From Crystallibacter permensis (lineage in GTDB: Bacteria; Actinomycetota; Actinomycetes; Actinomycetales; Micrococcaceae), in contig NZ_JAODLR010000008.1 in NCBI RefSeq assembly GCF_025960875.1, positions 1-64,000 of the forward strand: DNA of 64,000 bases. Reading direction: 5' to 3'. Every line of letters begins with the position of its first letter. The first letter of the stretch is position 1. Shown piece after piece: positions 34,085 through 44,281 of the stretch. Position numbers and translations under genes: made by a program. Under the pieces are notes generated by a model. That model was not told where the DNA came from. It was given only the letters and a program-made list of their open reading frames with translations, and did not search any database.

Positions 34085-36436
34085 ATGGTCGATTCGCTTT
34101 CTTCGACGGAACACCTTGACGACGGCTCTGGCGGTGGCCCCGAAGCTGCCGAACCTGATGCCGTGCAGGAGGAAGTTCTCGAGGCGCCCATCCCGGAGAT
34201 CAACTTCGATGAGCAGTTCTATCCGGCGCGTCCGCGGGCGTTGCGTCCCAAGGCCCGGCGGCGCCACTTCAATCCCGGGCAGCCGCCGTTCGAGCCGGAC
34301 GCCCGCAACAATGTCTACGTGGAGTGGCTGCGCAACCAGTCCATGCTGGGTGACGCCAAGGTGCTGGCCCGCCAGCTCTCGGGTCAGGCCAGCATGTGGC
34401 AGAACCCCTTCGCCTGGCCGAATCCGCGGGCCGCGGTGGAGCGGGCTTCGGTGTGGTTCACGGCGTACCCGCTCTCCTTCATGACCAAGCCCGGGCAGTC
34501 CTTCCTCGGGGCTTTGGGGGACGCGGACCTGTGGGAGGCGTTTGAGAAGATCGGCATCAATGCCATCCATACCGGGCCGGTGAAACTTGCCGGTGGGCTC
34601 ACCGGCTGGGAGCAGACACCCAGCGTGGACGGCCACTTCGACCGGATCAGCATGGCCATCGATCCGATGTTCGGGACCGAGGACGAGTTCCGCGAGATGT
34701 GCCAAGTTGCCAACGACCACGGCGGAACGGTCGTGGATGACATCGTGCCCGGGCACACCGGGAAGGGCGCTGACTTCCGGCTGGCCGAGATGAACTTCAA
34801 GGACTATCCGGGCATTTACCACATGATCGACATCCCCGAATCGGACTGGCACCTGCTGCCGGACGTGCCCGAGGGCGAAGATGCGGTCAACATCGACGCC
34901 GAAACCGAACGCGCTCTCCAGAAGGCCGGTTACATCATCGGCGAACTGCAGCGGGTCATTTTCTACGAGCCCGGCGTCAAGGAAACAAACTGGAGCGCCA
35001 CCGGCCCGGTCCTGGACACCACCGGCCAACTGCGGCGGTGGGTGTACCTGCACTATTTCAAGGCGGGCCAGCCGTCGATCAACTGGCTGGATCCCACCTT
35101 CTCCGGTATGCGCCTGGTGATGGGCGACGCCCTGCACTCGCTGGTGGACCTGGGTACCGGCGCGCTGCGGCTGGATGCCAATGGTTTCCTGGGGGTGGAG
35201 AAGAGTGCCGAGGAGACGCCGGGCTGGTCAGAGGGCCATCCGATTTCCGAGGCTGCGAACCAGATCATCGGCAGCATGGTCCGCAAGGTCGGCGGGTTCA
35301 CGTTCCAGGAACTGAACCTGAGCATCGACGACATCAAGTCCACCTCCGCCAACGGCCCCGACCTGTCCTACGACTTCGTCACCCGTCCCGGCTACCACCA
35401 CGCCTTGGTCACCGCGGATACCGAATTCCTCCGGCTGACCCTGCGCCTGGCCATGGAGATCGGCGTGGACCAGGCCTCCCTGGTCCACGCGCTGCAGAAC
35501 CATGACGAACTGACCTATGAGCTGGTGCACTTCACCACCAAGCACAAAGACGATATTTATGAGCTCGACGGCGAGGAGCTGACCGGCGCCGAACTCGCCT
35601 TCAAGGTGCAGCAGACCTTGCGTGACGGCATCACCGGTGAGGCCGCTCCTTATAACTTGGTCTTTACCGTCAACGGTATTGCGTGTACGACGGCGAGCGT
35701 AATCACCGCGGTACTGGGCATCAAGGACCTGAGCACTATCACCCCGGAACAGACCATCGAGGTCCGTAAGGTGCACCTGCTGCTGGCCATGTACAACGCG
35801 CTGCAGCCGGGAGTCTTCGCGCTGTCCGGGTGGGACCTGTGCGGCATGCTGACGCTGGACCGATCGCAGGTTGCCCCGCTGCTGTCCCGCGGCGATACAC
35901 GCTGGATCAACCGGGGCGCCCATGACCTGATGGGCATCAACAACACCGGACAGGCCCCGACCTCCGGCATGCCCAGGGCGGTCAGTCTGTACGGGACGCT
36001 GCCGGACCAGCTCGCGGACGAGTCCTCTTTCGCCCGGCAGTTGGCTAAAATCCTGGCCGTCCGCGAACAGTACGGCATTGCCAAGAGCGCGCTGCTCGAT
36101 GTTCCGGATGTCTCGCACCGGGGCATGCTCGTCATGGTGCACCAGCTCGAATCGGGCCACTGCGAAGTCACGGTCCTGAACTTCTCGGACCAGGAGATGG
36201 CCGGCACGGTGCGCTCGGAACAGTTGGAAACCGGAGCCCTCGTGACCGACTTGTTCAGCGGCGAAGAGGTGGGCAGCGTGGATGACCTGCACAGTTTCTA
36301 CATCCAGCTGGAGCCATACCAGGGGACCGCACTGCTGGTGACCCTGCCCGAAGAAGAGGAACCGGACACTGAGGCAGAGGCAGAGGCAGAGGCAGGGCCG
36401 GGTGCGGACAAGGACGCAGGCGCGGCTGCGGACTAA
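34085..36436 (+). CDS. GH13 alpha-amylase-family enzyme, trehalose synthase (maltose glucosyltransferase)-like
   Basis: A 783-residue cytosolic protein. An acidic N-terminal extension (about 1-45) precedes the (beta/alpha)8 barrel. Catalytic residues are readable: nucleophile Asp364 in ALRLDANGF, acid/base Glu409 in FTFQELNLS, and transition-state Asp474 in [18 protein letters not shown] is conserved region I. The arrangement fits TreS-like enzymes interconverting maltose and trehalose, but it lacks a fused maltokinase and family assignment is tentative. The C-terminus is a Glu/Ala-rich low-complexity tail ([17 protein letters not shown]). AAGGAG sets the start at 34085. Confidence 0.7.
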   Translation: MVDSLSSTEHLDDGSGGGPEAAEPDAVQEEVLEAPIPEINFDEQFYPARPRALRPKARRRHFNPGQPPFEPDARNNVYVEWLRNQSMLGDAKVLARQLSGQASMWQNPFAWPNPRAAVERASVWFTAYPLSFMTKPGQSFLGALGDADLWEAFEKIGINAIHTGPVKLAGGLTGWEQTPSVDGHFDRISMAIDPMFGTEDEFREMCQVANDHGGTVVDDIVPGHTGKGADFRLAEMNFKDYPGIYHMIDIPESDWHLLPDVPEGEDAVNIDAETERALQKAGYIIGELQRVIFYEPGVKETNWSATGPVLDTTGQLRRWVYLHYFKAGQPSINWLDPTFSGMRLVMGDALHSLVDLGTGALRLDANGFLGVEKSAEETPGWSEGHPISEAANQIIGSMVRKVGGFTFQELNLSIDDIKSTSANGPDLSYDFVTRPGYHHALVTADTEFLRLTLRLAMEIGVDQASLVHALQNHDELTYELVHFTTKHKDDIYELDGEELTGAELAFKVQQTLRDGITGEAAPYNLVFTVNGIACTTASVITAVLGIKDLSTITPEQTIEVRKVHLLLAMYNALQPGVFALSGWDLCGMLTLDRSQVAPLLSRGDTRWINRGAHDLMGINNTGQAPTSGMPRAVSLYGTLPDQLADESSFARQLAKILAVREQYGIAKSALLDVPDVSHRGMLVMVHQLESGHCEVTVLNFSDQEMAGTVRSEQLETGALVTDLFSGEEVGSVDDLHSFYIQLEPYQGTALLVTLPEEEEPDTEAEAEAEAGPGADKDAGAAAD

Positions 36437-36603
36437 AGCTGCCGCCGCAGCACGGAGGCCGCTGCCACGTCCTGATCTGGCCTAATGGTGAAGATGATCA
36501 GAATGTGATGAGCATCTCAGGAAGAATCGCGGCAGGCGGGGAACTGGTTCGGGAGGGCTGGCGTTACCCTTCCGTAACACTGCCTACCTGAAGTGTGTGT
36601 GAA

Positions 36604-37503
36604 ATGGCCGAAGACTCCTCTGCCGACGACAAGCCGAAACTCCTCGGCCTCAACGGCGCCCAAACTATTGCCTCCGCCCTGGCCGCTGTAACCTCGGCCT
36701 TCGCTGGTTCCTTCCTCGGTGTCGCGGGAACGCTGATCGGTGCTGCCCTTGGTTCGATCGTCGCCACCGTGGCCGCCGCGATCTACGTCAGGACGCTGAG
36801 TTCGGCCGCGATCGCGGCCAAGAAGACACTTCCCGTGCCGCGGCTGCGCGGCCTGCGCAACGGCGGCCTTCCGGCGAGCGACGATGGAACCGAGCGCGCC
36901 GGTGTTCCCCGCGCCGTCGCGGATTTCAAGGCGAAGCTCGCCAGCCGCCGCTTTACACCCAGGACCTGGGCCAAGATCGGAGTAGTCAGCGCTGCCTCCT
37001 TCCTGATCGCCATGGCCGGCATCACGATGGTCGAACTGGGAACCAGCAAGCCAATTTCGGCACTGGTTGCATCGTCGTCCAGCAGCGCCCCGGCCGCGGA
37101 GCAGCAGACAACCCTGGGCCGCGTCCTGACCGGGACAGCCGCCCCAGCCGAGGATGACGGCGGAACCACGGAACCCGGCGAGGCCGAGCCCGGGCAGGTC
37201 GACGACGGCGCCGGCCAGACCGGGACCACCGGCGAAACCTCCGGCGGTACAGACGGTTCGACGGGAGTCGAGGACCCCGCCACCGGACAGACCGACGACA
37301 CTGCGCCGGTGGAGACCGTGCCCGAGCCGGTTCCAGCGCCCGACTCTGGCAACGTTTCTGAGCCAGACGTCATCACCGACCCGGGCACCGGCCAGCAGGA
37401 CACGGGACAACAAGAGACCGTGCCTGAAGACAGCGGCGCCGTCGATCCGGCACCGCTGGACGGCGGTCAAGCGGAGACCGGACAGACCGAAACCGGGCAA
37501 TAG
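36604..37503 (+). CDS. Membrane-anchored protein with acidic low-complexity tail
   Basis: A 299-residue protein of unknown function. The N-terminal third contains a glycine/alanine-rich hydrophobic stretch (about 17-65, GAQTIASALAAVTSAFAGSF) that resembles a two-helix membrane hairpin. A basic segment follows, then a second membrane helix near 125-145 (IGVVSAASFLIAMAGITMVEL). Residues from about 160 on are low-complexity, rich in Glu, Asp, Thr, Gly, Gln and Pro with repeated GQ/TGQ/ETG units, as expected for a cell-wall-spanning or extracellular spacer. It starts at ATG 36604; ATG 36595... is not in keeping with spacing. It is followed by a long hairpin. Confidence 0.6.
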   Translation: MAEDSSADDKPKLLGLNGAQTIASALAAVTSAFAGSFLGVAGTLIGAALGSIVATVAAAIYVRTLSSAAIAAKKTLPVPRLRGLRNGGLPASDDGTERAGVPRAVADFKAKLASRRFTPRTWAKIGVVSAASFLIAMAGITMVELGTSKPISALVASSSSSAPAAEQQTTLGRVLTGTAAPAEDDGGTTEPGEAEPGQVDDGAGQTGTTGETSGGTDGSTGVEDPATGQTDDTAPVETVPEPVPAPDSGNVSEPDVITDPGTGQQDTGQQETVPEDSGAVDPAPLDGGQAETGQTETGQ

Positions 37504-37540
37504 CGTTTGCCCATCCTCCCCGCCTTTCTGAACCCTCAAG

Positions 37541-37578
37541 GTTCGACGCCGGCACTCAGGTGAGTGCCGGCGTCGAAC
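37541..37578 (+). terminator. Strong terminator hairpin
   Basis: An 18-bp perfect stem with arms 37541-37558 and 37561-37578, starting GTTCGACGCCGGCACTCA and with only GG between them. ATTTCC follows. It isolates the membrane-protein gene from the glycine riboswitch transcript. Confidence 0.75.
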
Positions 37579-37697
37579 ATTTCCTGCAGGGGGATCTGCC
37601 GCTGACTAGGCGGTTAGGAAATGATGTTGCGTTCCCTCCCGCCCTGCCGCTAATGTGTGTGAGGCGGGTCACGAAGCTGTGGCCCAACGCTTATGAT

Positions 37698-37890
37698 CTG
37701 CGGCGGGAGAGTCCTGCCGGTACGTTCGTCAGGCGCCGTAGGAGCAACTCCTCCCCAGGAATCTCTCAGGCCCACGTACCGCCGCGGCTAGGCAACTCTG
37801 GAAAGCAGCCGGGCAACCGGCTCACCGACGGTGCAAGCGGCCCCCACGGGCGGCGGAAACTCTCAGGTCCCAGACAGAGCGGGGAGGAAC
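37698..37890 (+). promoter_or_regulatory. Tandem glycine riboswitch controlling glyA
   Basis: Two consecutive glycine aptamers can be recognised. The first runs about 37700-37772 with GCGGGAGAGTCC at its start and the conserved ATCTCTCAGGC near its end. The second runs about 37797-37880, with CTCTGGAAAGC, the CACCGACGGTGCAAGCGG element and AACTCTCAGGTCCCAGACAG. The pair sits in the 5' leader of serine hydroxymethyltransferase with about 50 nt to the start codon, the standard genetic context in actinobacteria. Glycine binding would change expression of glyA and probably the downstream permease. I cannot tell ON from OFF from this reading. Confidence 0.93.
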
Positions 37891-37939
37891 CCGAAATCAT
37901 CGTGGCGTGCTGTGCGCTGCCTGAAACATGGAGTTCCTT

Positions 37940-39304
<1,365 letters not shown>

Positions 39305-39449
39305 CCCGGAAACAGGGACCGCGGGGCCCCTGTGCGGGGTGCCGGTCACCGACCTGGGGGAGGCAGCCGGCACCCTGATCACCCTGCATGCAACCCGAAA
39401 CCCGGGCCATGCAGCCATGCGAAATACCCTCGCTTTGAAGGAGTAGTAA

Positions 39450-40910
39450 ATGAAAGAGGCACCAGTGCAGTCATCCGGCGCACCCCATCTGGAAAGACAA
39501 CTGAGCAACCGCCACATCCAGCTGATCGCGATCGGCGGTGCCATCGGCACGGGCCTCTTCATGGGCTCTGGGAAAACCATTTCGGCAGCCGGTCCGTCGG
39601 TGATCTTCGTCTACATGATCATCGGCTTCATGCTGTTCTTCGTGATGCGGGCGATGGGCGAACTGCTGCTGTCCAACCTGCACTACAAGTCCTTCAGCGA
39701 CTTCGCCGGCGACCTGCTGGGTCCCTGGGCCGGGTTCTTTACCGGCTGGACCTACTGGTTCTGCTGGGTGGTGACCGGCATTGCCGACGTCATCGCCATC
39801 GCCGGCTACGCCAACGAACTGGTTCCGGGCATTCCGCTGTGGATTCCGGGCGTGGTCACCATTGGCATCCTGCTGGTGCTGAACCTGGTCACGGTCAAGG
39901 CCTTCGGCGAGACGGAGTTCTGGTTCGCGCTGATCAAGATCGTCGCCATTGTGGCCTTGATCCTCACCGGTCTGTTCATGATCCTTTCGGGCTTCAAGTC
40001 CGAGGCCGGACCGGCCACTGTCGAAAACCTATGGATCCACGGCGGCTTCTTCCCCAACGAGTTCATGGGCTTTGTGGCGGGCTTCCAGATCGCCGTGTTC
40101 GCCTTCGTGGGCATCGAGCTTGTGGGTACCACCGCTGCCGAAACCAAGGATCCCGAGAAGAACCTGCCCAAGGCCATCAACTCGATTCCTGTCCGCATCC
40201 TGCTCTTCTATGTAGGCGCACTCATCATCCTCATGGCCGTGACCCCCTGGACCCAATTCGAGGCCGGACACAGCCCCTTCATCGGCATGTTCTCGCTGGC
40301 CGGGCTGGGCATGGCAGCAACGGTGATCAACCTGGTGGTCCTGACCTCCGCCATGTCGAGCGCCAACTCCGGCATCTACTCAACTTCGCGCATGGTCTTC
40401 GGCCTGGCGCAGGACGGCGACGCTCCGTCACTCTTCGGCAAGCTGTCCTTGCAGAAGGTGCCGCGCAACGCGCTGTTCCTGACCTGCGTGCTGCTGTTCG
40501 CATCCGTGGCTCTGCTCTACGCAGGCGACGACGTCGGCAAGGCCTTTGGCATGGTGACCACGGTTTCCGCCGTGTGCTTCATGTTCGTCTGGTCCATCAT
40601 CCTGGCCAGCTACCTTGCCTTCCGCAAACGCCGGCCCGGCCTTCACCAGGCTTCCAAATTCAAGATGCCCGGTGGCCCCGTCATGGTGTGGGTGGTCTTC
40701 GCCTTCTTCGCCTTCGTGCTGTGGGCGCTGACCACACAACCGGATACGTTGCTGGCCCTGCTGATCACGCCCATCTGGTTCGCGGTGCTGGGAGCCGCGT
40801 GGGCTATCCTGCGGCGCAACCCGCTCCATGCAGCCCGCTACGAAACGTTCAAGGCAGGCGTCATCGCAGACCATGCCGAGGTGAAGGAAACCGCGTCCGT
40901 TTCCAGCTAA
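39450..40910 (+). CDS. D-serine/D-alanine/glycine-type amino acid permease (CycA-like)
   Basis: A 486-residue APC-superfamily transporter with about 12 helices. The opening LSNRHIQLIAIGGAIGTGLFMGSGKTIS and the segment SSANSGIYSTSRMVFGLAQDG are shared with CycA and related amino acid transporters. AAGGAG precedes ATG 39450. It lies 145 bp after glyA; that gap contains a 9-bp hairpin (39337-39345 / 39367-39375) but probably does not fully block read-through. Being downstream of the glycine riboswitch, import of glycine, alanine or serine is the likely role. A 17-bp tandem repeat runs across its stop codon. Confidence 0.88.
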   Translation: MKEAPVQSSGAPHLERQLSNRHIQLIAIGGAIGTGLFMGSGKTISAAGPSVIFVYMIIGFMLFFVMRAMGELLLSNLHYKSFSDFAGDLLGPWAGFFTGWTYWFCWVVTGIADVIAIAGYANELVPGIPLWIPGVVTIGILLVLNLVTVKAFGETEFWFALIKIVAIVALILTGLFMILSGFKSEAGPATVENLWIHGGFFPNEFMGFVAGFQIAVFAFVGIELVGTTAAETKDPEKNLPKAINSIPVRILLFYVGALIILMAVTPWTQFEAGHSPFIGMFSLAGLGMAATVINLVVLTSAMSSANSGIYSTSRMVFGLAQDGDAPSLFGKLSLQKVPRNALFLTCVLLFASVALLYAGDDVGKAFGMVTTVSAVCFMFVWSIILASYLAFRKRRPGLHQASKFKMPGGPVMVWVVFAFFAFVLWALTTQPDTLLALLITPIWFAVLGAAWAILRRNPLHAARYETFKAGVIADHAEVKETASVSS

Positions 40911-40955
40911 CGACGGCGGATAGCTAACGACGGCGGATAGCTAACGACCGCGGAA
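40905..40955. repeat. Three tandem copies of a 17-bp unit spanning the permease stop codon
   Basis: AGCTAACGACGGCGGAT occurs at 40905-40921 and 40922-40938, and a diverged third copy at 40939-40955. The first copy contains the last serine codon and TAA stop of the permease. Each perfect unit carries the dispersed AACGACGGCGG motif. Confidence 0.85.
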
Positions 40956-40968
40956 AGCGGCTACCTGA

Positions 40969-41007
40969 CGGCGGCCGGGCAGGGGGAATCCACCTGCCCG
41001 GCCGCCG
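40969..41007. terminator. Terminator hairpin after the permease
   Basis: A perfect 15-bp stem CGGCGGCCGGGCAGG (40969-40983) / CCTGCCCGGCCGCCG (40993-41007), loop of 9 nt, between the rightward permease and the leftward DUF6221 gene. Confidence 0.75.
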
Positions 41008-41059
41008 CTCCGGCTTAAGTCCAGGGTTGCGCCCAGCCCAAGGTGCCGGAAACCGGCCG

Positions 41060-41344
41060 TTAGAGTCGCCAGGCGGACTGGTAGCCGGCGTGAGTCTGGT
41101 AGGGGAGCGCCATATGCTGCAGGAAGGCCAGCATGTAGTCGTAGTCGCTGGCCGGTTCGTGGTCCCAGTCAACGTCCTTCACATGCGCGATCATCCGCCG
41201 CTTGGCGTCGCACTCGGCCAGGTTCTGTGTCAGGTGGTGCCGCAGGACGGTTTGTCCCACCATGCCGACGTCGGTCATCAACGCCCTTGTCCGAGCTTCG
41301 TCCTGCTGGATTTTGGCTAGCAGGAAATCGATAAGATCGCCCAT
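41060..41344 (-). CDS. DUF6221 family protein
   Basis: A 94-residue protein starting MGDLIDFLLAKIQQDEART, continuing NLAECDAKRRMI and ending MALPYQTHAGYQSAW. This match to the DUF6221 pattern (start with a helical DLxxFLLARIxxDE, then LAECxAKRR, and a closing ALPYxxHxxYxxxW) is close. The function is unknown; members are common in actinobacterial genomes and phages. An alternative start is ATG 41362. It is divergent from the deaminase 54 bp away and might be regulated jointly. Confidence 0.75.
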   Translation of the reverse strand: MGDLIDFLLAKIQQDEARTRALMTDVGMVGQTVLRHHLTQNLAECDAKRRMIAHVKDVDWDHEPASDYDYMLAFLQHMALPYQTHAGYQSAWRL

Positions 41345-41398
41345 GTGGCCATCTTGGACCATTACGTAGGTAAAAGGCCATGGGCCATAATCGAGACC

Positions 41399-41890
41399 AT
41401 GGGTATCACCGAGACTGACCTTGAACACCTGCGCCGATGCGTTGATCTGGCGCGCGAAGCACTCGAAGATGGCGACGAGCCGTTCGGATCGGTCCTCGTC
41501 GACGCAGGAGGCCGCGTGCTTTTCGAGGACAGGAACCGGGTCAAGGACGGCGACCAGACGCGGCACCCGGAGTTCGAGATAGCGCGTTGGGCCGCCAACA
41601 ACCTGAGCCCGGTGGATCGTGCAGCGGCCACCGTCTACACCTCCGGCGAGCACTGCCCTATGTGCTCTGCCGCGCACGCCTGGGTCCGGCTGGGACGGAT
41701 TGTCTACGCGACATCGTCGGAGCAGCTGGGCAACTGGCTGAAGGAGTGGGAAGTCGCTCCGGGACCGGTCAACCCGCTGCCCGTCCAGGCCGTGGCGCCC
41801 GGAGTGGAGGTCGATGGTCCGGCAATGGAGCTGGCCGGCGACGTCCAGGCGCTGCACCGGAAGTTCCACTTCCCGCAAGAATCCGCTTAG
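41399..41890 (+). CDS. Cytidine/deoxycytidylate deaminase-fold nucleoside deaminase
   Basis: A 163-residue zinc deaminase. The metal site is HPEFE (His and catalytic Glu) and HCPMCSAA (the PCxxC-like pair of cysteines, with the Pro in its place). It resembles guanine deaminase and tRNA-specific adenosine deaminase-like proteins, but the loop sequences are generic, so the base specificity remains unresolved. ATG 41399 is used because the conserved first helix starts there; frames upstream of this lack a ribosome site. Confidence 0.82.
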   Translation: MGITETDLEHLRRCVDLAREALEDGDEPFGSVLVDAGGRVLFEDRNRVKDGDQTRHPEFEIARWAANNLSPVDRAAATVYTSGEHCPMCSAAHAWVRLGRIVYATSSEQLGNWLKEWEVAPGPVNPLPVQAVAPGVEVDGPAMELAGDVQALHRKFHFPQESA

Positions 41891-41917
41891 CTCCGGCATC
41901 GCCCCTTAATATGGCGT

Positions 41918-43165
41918 GTGGCGAATTGCCCGGTTCCCATTGACCGGCACTGTCCGGTGCTGTGCACTGTTGAGGTGGACACCCATCACAATGTGCTGAT
42001 TATTGGCGGCGGCAATGCCGGCATCTCGCTGGCCGCCCGGCTCCGGCGCTACAAGGTCGAGGATATCGGGCTGGTTGAACCGAGCCCGTGGCACTACTTC
42101 CAGCCGTTGTTTTCCCACATCGGTGCCGGAGCCGCCCAGATGAAGGAAGCCGTCCGTGAACAGCGGAAGGTGATGCCCCGCGGGGTCAACTGGATCCGTG
42201 GTGCGGCCGCGGACATCCAACCTGATGAGAACGCGGTGGTGCTCGCTGACGGCCAGCGGGTGCGTTACAACCATCTGGTGGTTTGTCCGGGACTGCAACT
42301 GGACTGGGATACCGTTCCTGGAATGGCCGATGCCATCGAGTCTCCTTTCGGAACGTCGAATTATGAGTCGCGGATGCCAACCAAGACCTGGGAGCTGATC
42401 CGCCGCCTGCGCTCGGGCACTGCGGTTTTCACCCAGCCTCCGGCCCCGGCCAAGTGCGCCGGGGCGGCACAGAAGATCGCCTACATGGCGTGCGACTTCT
42501 GGCGTGAGCAGGGCGTGCTCGGAGACATCAGGGTGGTCCTGGTGGTGCCAACGCCCACCGTTTACGGAGTCGACGGCGTTGATGCGGTGCTGGAGCGCAA
42601 AATCGCCGAGTACGGGATTGAGCTGCGGACCTCCACTACCGTTGCCTCCATAGAGGCAGCGGACCGTATCATCCGGCTGCAAGGACCGGGAGGCGGGGAA
42701 GACCTCGGCTATGACTTGCTCCATGTGGTGCCCCCGCAATCAGCGCCGGACTGGCTGAAGGCCACCACGTTGCCGGCCCCGGACGACCAAAGCGGTTGTG
42801 TGGAAGTGGACCCGGAACTGCTGCGGCACCGCCGCTACCCAAATGTCTGGTCCCTGGGAGATGCCGCCGCAACCCTGAACTCAAAGTGCGGAGGTGCCCT
42901 GCGCAAGCAAACCAAAATGCTGGCACTAAATCTTAAGGCGGTACTGGACGGGAACGAGCCGGAGAGCCGGTACAACCACTACGGCGTCTGCCCCTTCACG
43001 CTCACCCGCCACACCGTTCTTTTCGCCGAGTTCGACCACCAATACCGCCCAATGCCAAGTATCCCGTGGCTGAACCCAGCCAAGGAGCGGCGCTGGGCAT
43101 GGGCGCTGGACAGGCGGATCTTCCCTCAGATCTACTGGCATTTGATTCTAAAAGGCCGCGCTTAA
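41918..43165 (+). CDS. Sulfide:quinone reductase-like FAD-dependent oxidoreductase
   Basis: A 415-residue flavoprotein with VLIIGGGNAGISLAARL near the N-terminus as FAD motif, followed by PSPWHYFQPLFSHIGAGA, a pattern of the SQR/flavocytochrome c sulfide dehydrogenase family. Conserved Cys residues lie in PAKCAGAAQKIAYM and LNSKCGGALRKQT, as in the redox-active cysteines of SQR type II. It may oxidise sulfide or another thiol at the membrane; C-terminal aromatic/hydrophobic residues (IYWHLILKGRA) would support membrane attachment. The start is GTG 41918 (or GTG 41972). It is 7 bp upstream of the next reductase gene. Confidence 0.85.
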   Translation: MANCPVPIDRHCPVLCTVEVDTHHNVLIIGGGNAGISLAARLRRYKVEDIGLVEPSPWHYFQPLFSHIGAGAAQMKEAVREQRKVMPRGVNWIRGAAADIQPDENAVVLADGQRVRYNHLVVCPGLQLDWDTVPGMADAIESPFGTSNYESRMPTKTWELIRRLRSGTAVFTQPPAPAKCAGAAQKIAYMACDFWREQGVLGDIRVVLVVPTPTVYGVDGVDAVLERKIAEYGIELRTSTTVASIEAADRIIRLQGPGGGEDLGYDLLHVVPPQSAPDWLKATTLPAPDDQSGCVEVDPELLRHRRYPNVWSLGDAAATLNSKCGGALRKQTKMLALNLKAVLDGNEPESRYNHYGVCPFTLTRHTVLFAEFDHQYRPMPSIPWLNPAKERRWAWALDRRIFPQIYWHLILKGRA

Positions 43166-43172
43166 GGAGAAC

Positions 43173-44201
43173 ATGACAACGACGACGGCAAACCACACCA
43201 CCCGCATCGTGCTGGCCGAGCGGCCACATGGTGTACCGACGGATCAGACCTTCCGGACGGAAACGGCAGAGCTTCCCACGCTCTCAGACGGGCAACTGCT
43301 GGTGCGCAACCGGTACATTTCGCTGGACCCCTACATGCGCGGGCGGATGAGCGCGGCGAAGTCCTACGCCACGCCGACGCCGGTGGGCGACGTCCTTCCG
43401 GCCGAGACGGTTGCCGAGGTCGTCGAGAGCCGCGACCCCGACTTTAAGCCGGGCCAGCTGGTGGCGACGTACGGCGGTTGGCAGAGCGCCGCCGTCGTTC
43501 CTGGTAAGTACTCGCGTCCGGTCAGCGACAACGGACTGCGGGAATCGACCGCGCTGGGTGTGCTGGGCATGCCGGGCTTTACCGCATATTCGGGCATGGC
43601 GGAGATCGGACGCATCCGGGCAGGGGAGACCCTTGTGGTCGCAGCGGCAGCCGGACCGGTGGGTTCCGCCGTCGGGCAGTTGGCTCGTGCGGCGGGAGCG
43701 CGGGCGGTCGGCATCGCCGGCGGGCCGGAGAAGTGCGCCTACCTGGTTGATGAGCTGGGGTTCGACGCCGCCGTGGACCACCGCTCCGAGTCTTTCGCAG
43801 ACGAGCTGAAGGCTGCCTGCCCGGACGGGATCGACGTGTACTGGGAGAATGTCGGCGGCAAGGTGCTCCAAGCGGTTCTGCCGCTGCTGAACCTGTACGG
43901 GCGGATGCCGGTGTGCGGGATGGTCGCCCAGTACAACGCGACCGGCGCTCCGGAGGGGCCGGACCGGCTGCCCGGTTTCATGCGCACCGTCCTGAACCAA
44001 AGCCTGACCGTGCGCGGTTTTATCCAGACGGAATTCCGGGCCAAGCACTGGAACAACTTTCAGCGGGACATGGCTGAGCTGGTCGCCGACGGCAGGATGA
44101 AGTACCGCGAGGACATTGTCGACGGGCTGGAGAACGCGCCGTCGGCCTTTGCCGGACTGCTGGAGGGACGCAACTTCGGCAAGCTGCTGATCCGAGTCTG
44201 A
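43173..44201 (+). CDS. NADP-dependent MDR oxidoreductase (leukotriene B4 dehydrogenase / CurA-like)
   Basis: A 342-residue medium-chain reductase without zinc. It shows RNRYISLDPYMRGRMS, VLGMPGFTAYSGMAEIG and the cofactor loop AAAAGPVGSAVGQLA, all typical of the prostaglandin reductase / curcumin reductase group acting on enones. AAGGAGAAC precedes ATG 43173, 7 bp after the SQR-like gene, so the two are cotranscribed. A short copy of its own 3' end lies just downstream. Confidence 0.9.
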   Translation: MTTTTANHTTRIVLAERPHGVPTDQTFRTETAELPTLSDGQLLVRNRYISLDPYMRGRMSAAKSYATPTPVGDVLPAETVAEVVESRDPDFKPGQLVATYGGWQSAAVVPGKYSRPVSDNGLRESTALGVLGMPGFTAYSGMAEIGRIRAGETLVVAAAAGPVGSAVGQLARAAGARAVGIAGGPEKCAYLVDELGFDAAVDHRSESFADELKAACPDGIDVYWENVGGKVLQAVLPLLNLYGRMPVCGMVAQYNATGAPEGPDRLPGFMRTVLNQSLTVRGFIQTEFRAKHWNNFQRDMAELVADGRMKYREDIVDGLENAPSAFAGLLEGRNFGKLLIRV

Positions 44202-44270
44202 CCTACACTGGCGTTGAAGCCGGTGATTTTGCACCAAGCAAGCTGCTTCATCCGAGCCTGACCTACTCTG
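44180..44270. repeat. Duplicated 3' end of the MDR reductase gene
   Basis: The end of the gene and 9 bp beyond (44180-44210, starting CAAGCTGCTGATCCGAG) recur at 44239-44270 (starting CAAGCTGCTTCATCCGAG) with three substitutions and one inserted base. The copy includes the stop region TGACCTAC. It is a small, partly diverged tandem duplication in front of the PanE-like gene. Confidence 0.8.
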
Positions 44271-44281
44271 ACGGGAGCGTC

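Noticed and set aside
33935-35137. 400-codon minus-strand frame opposite the GH13 gene
   Set aside because: Shadow frame; the GH13 catalytic residues are on the plus strand.
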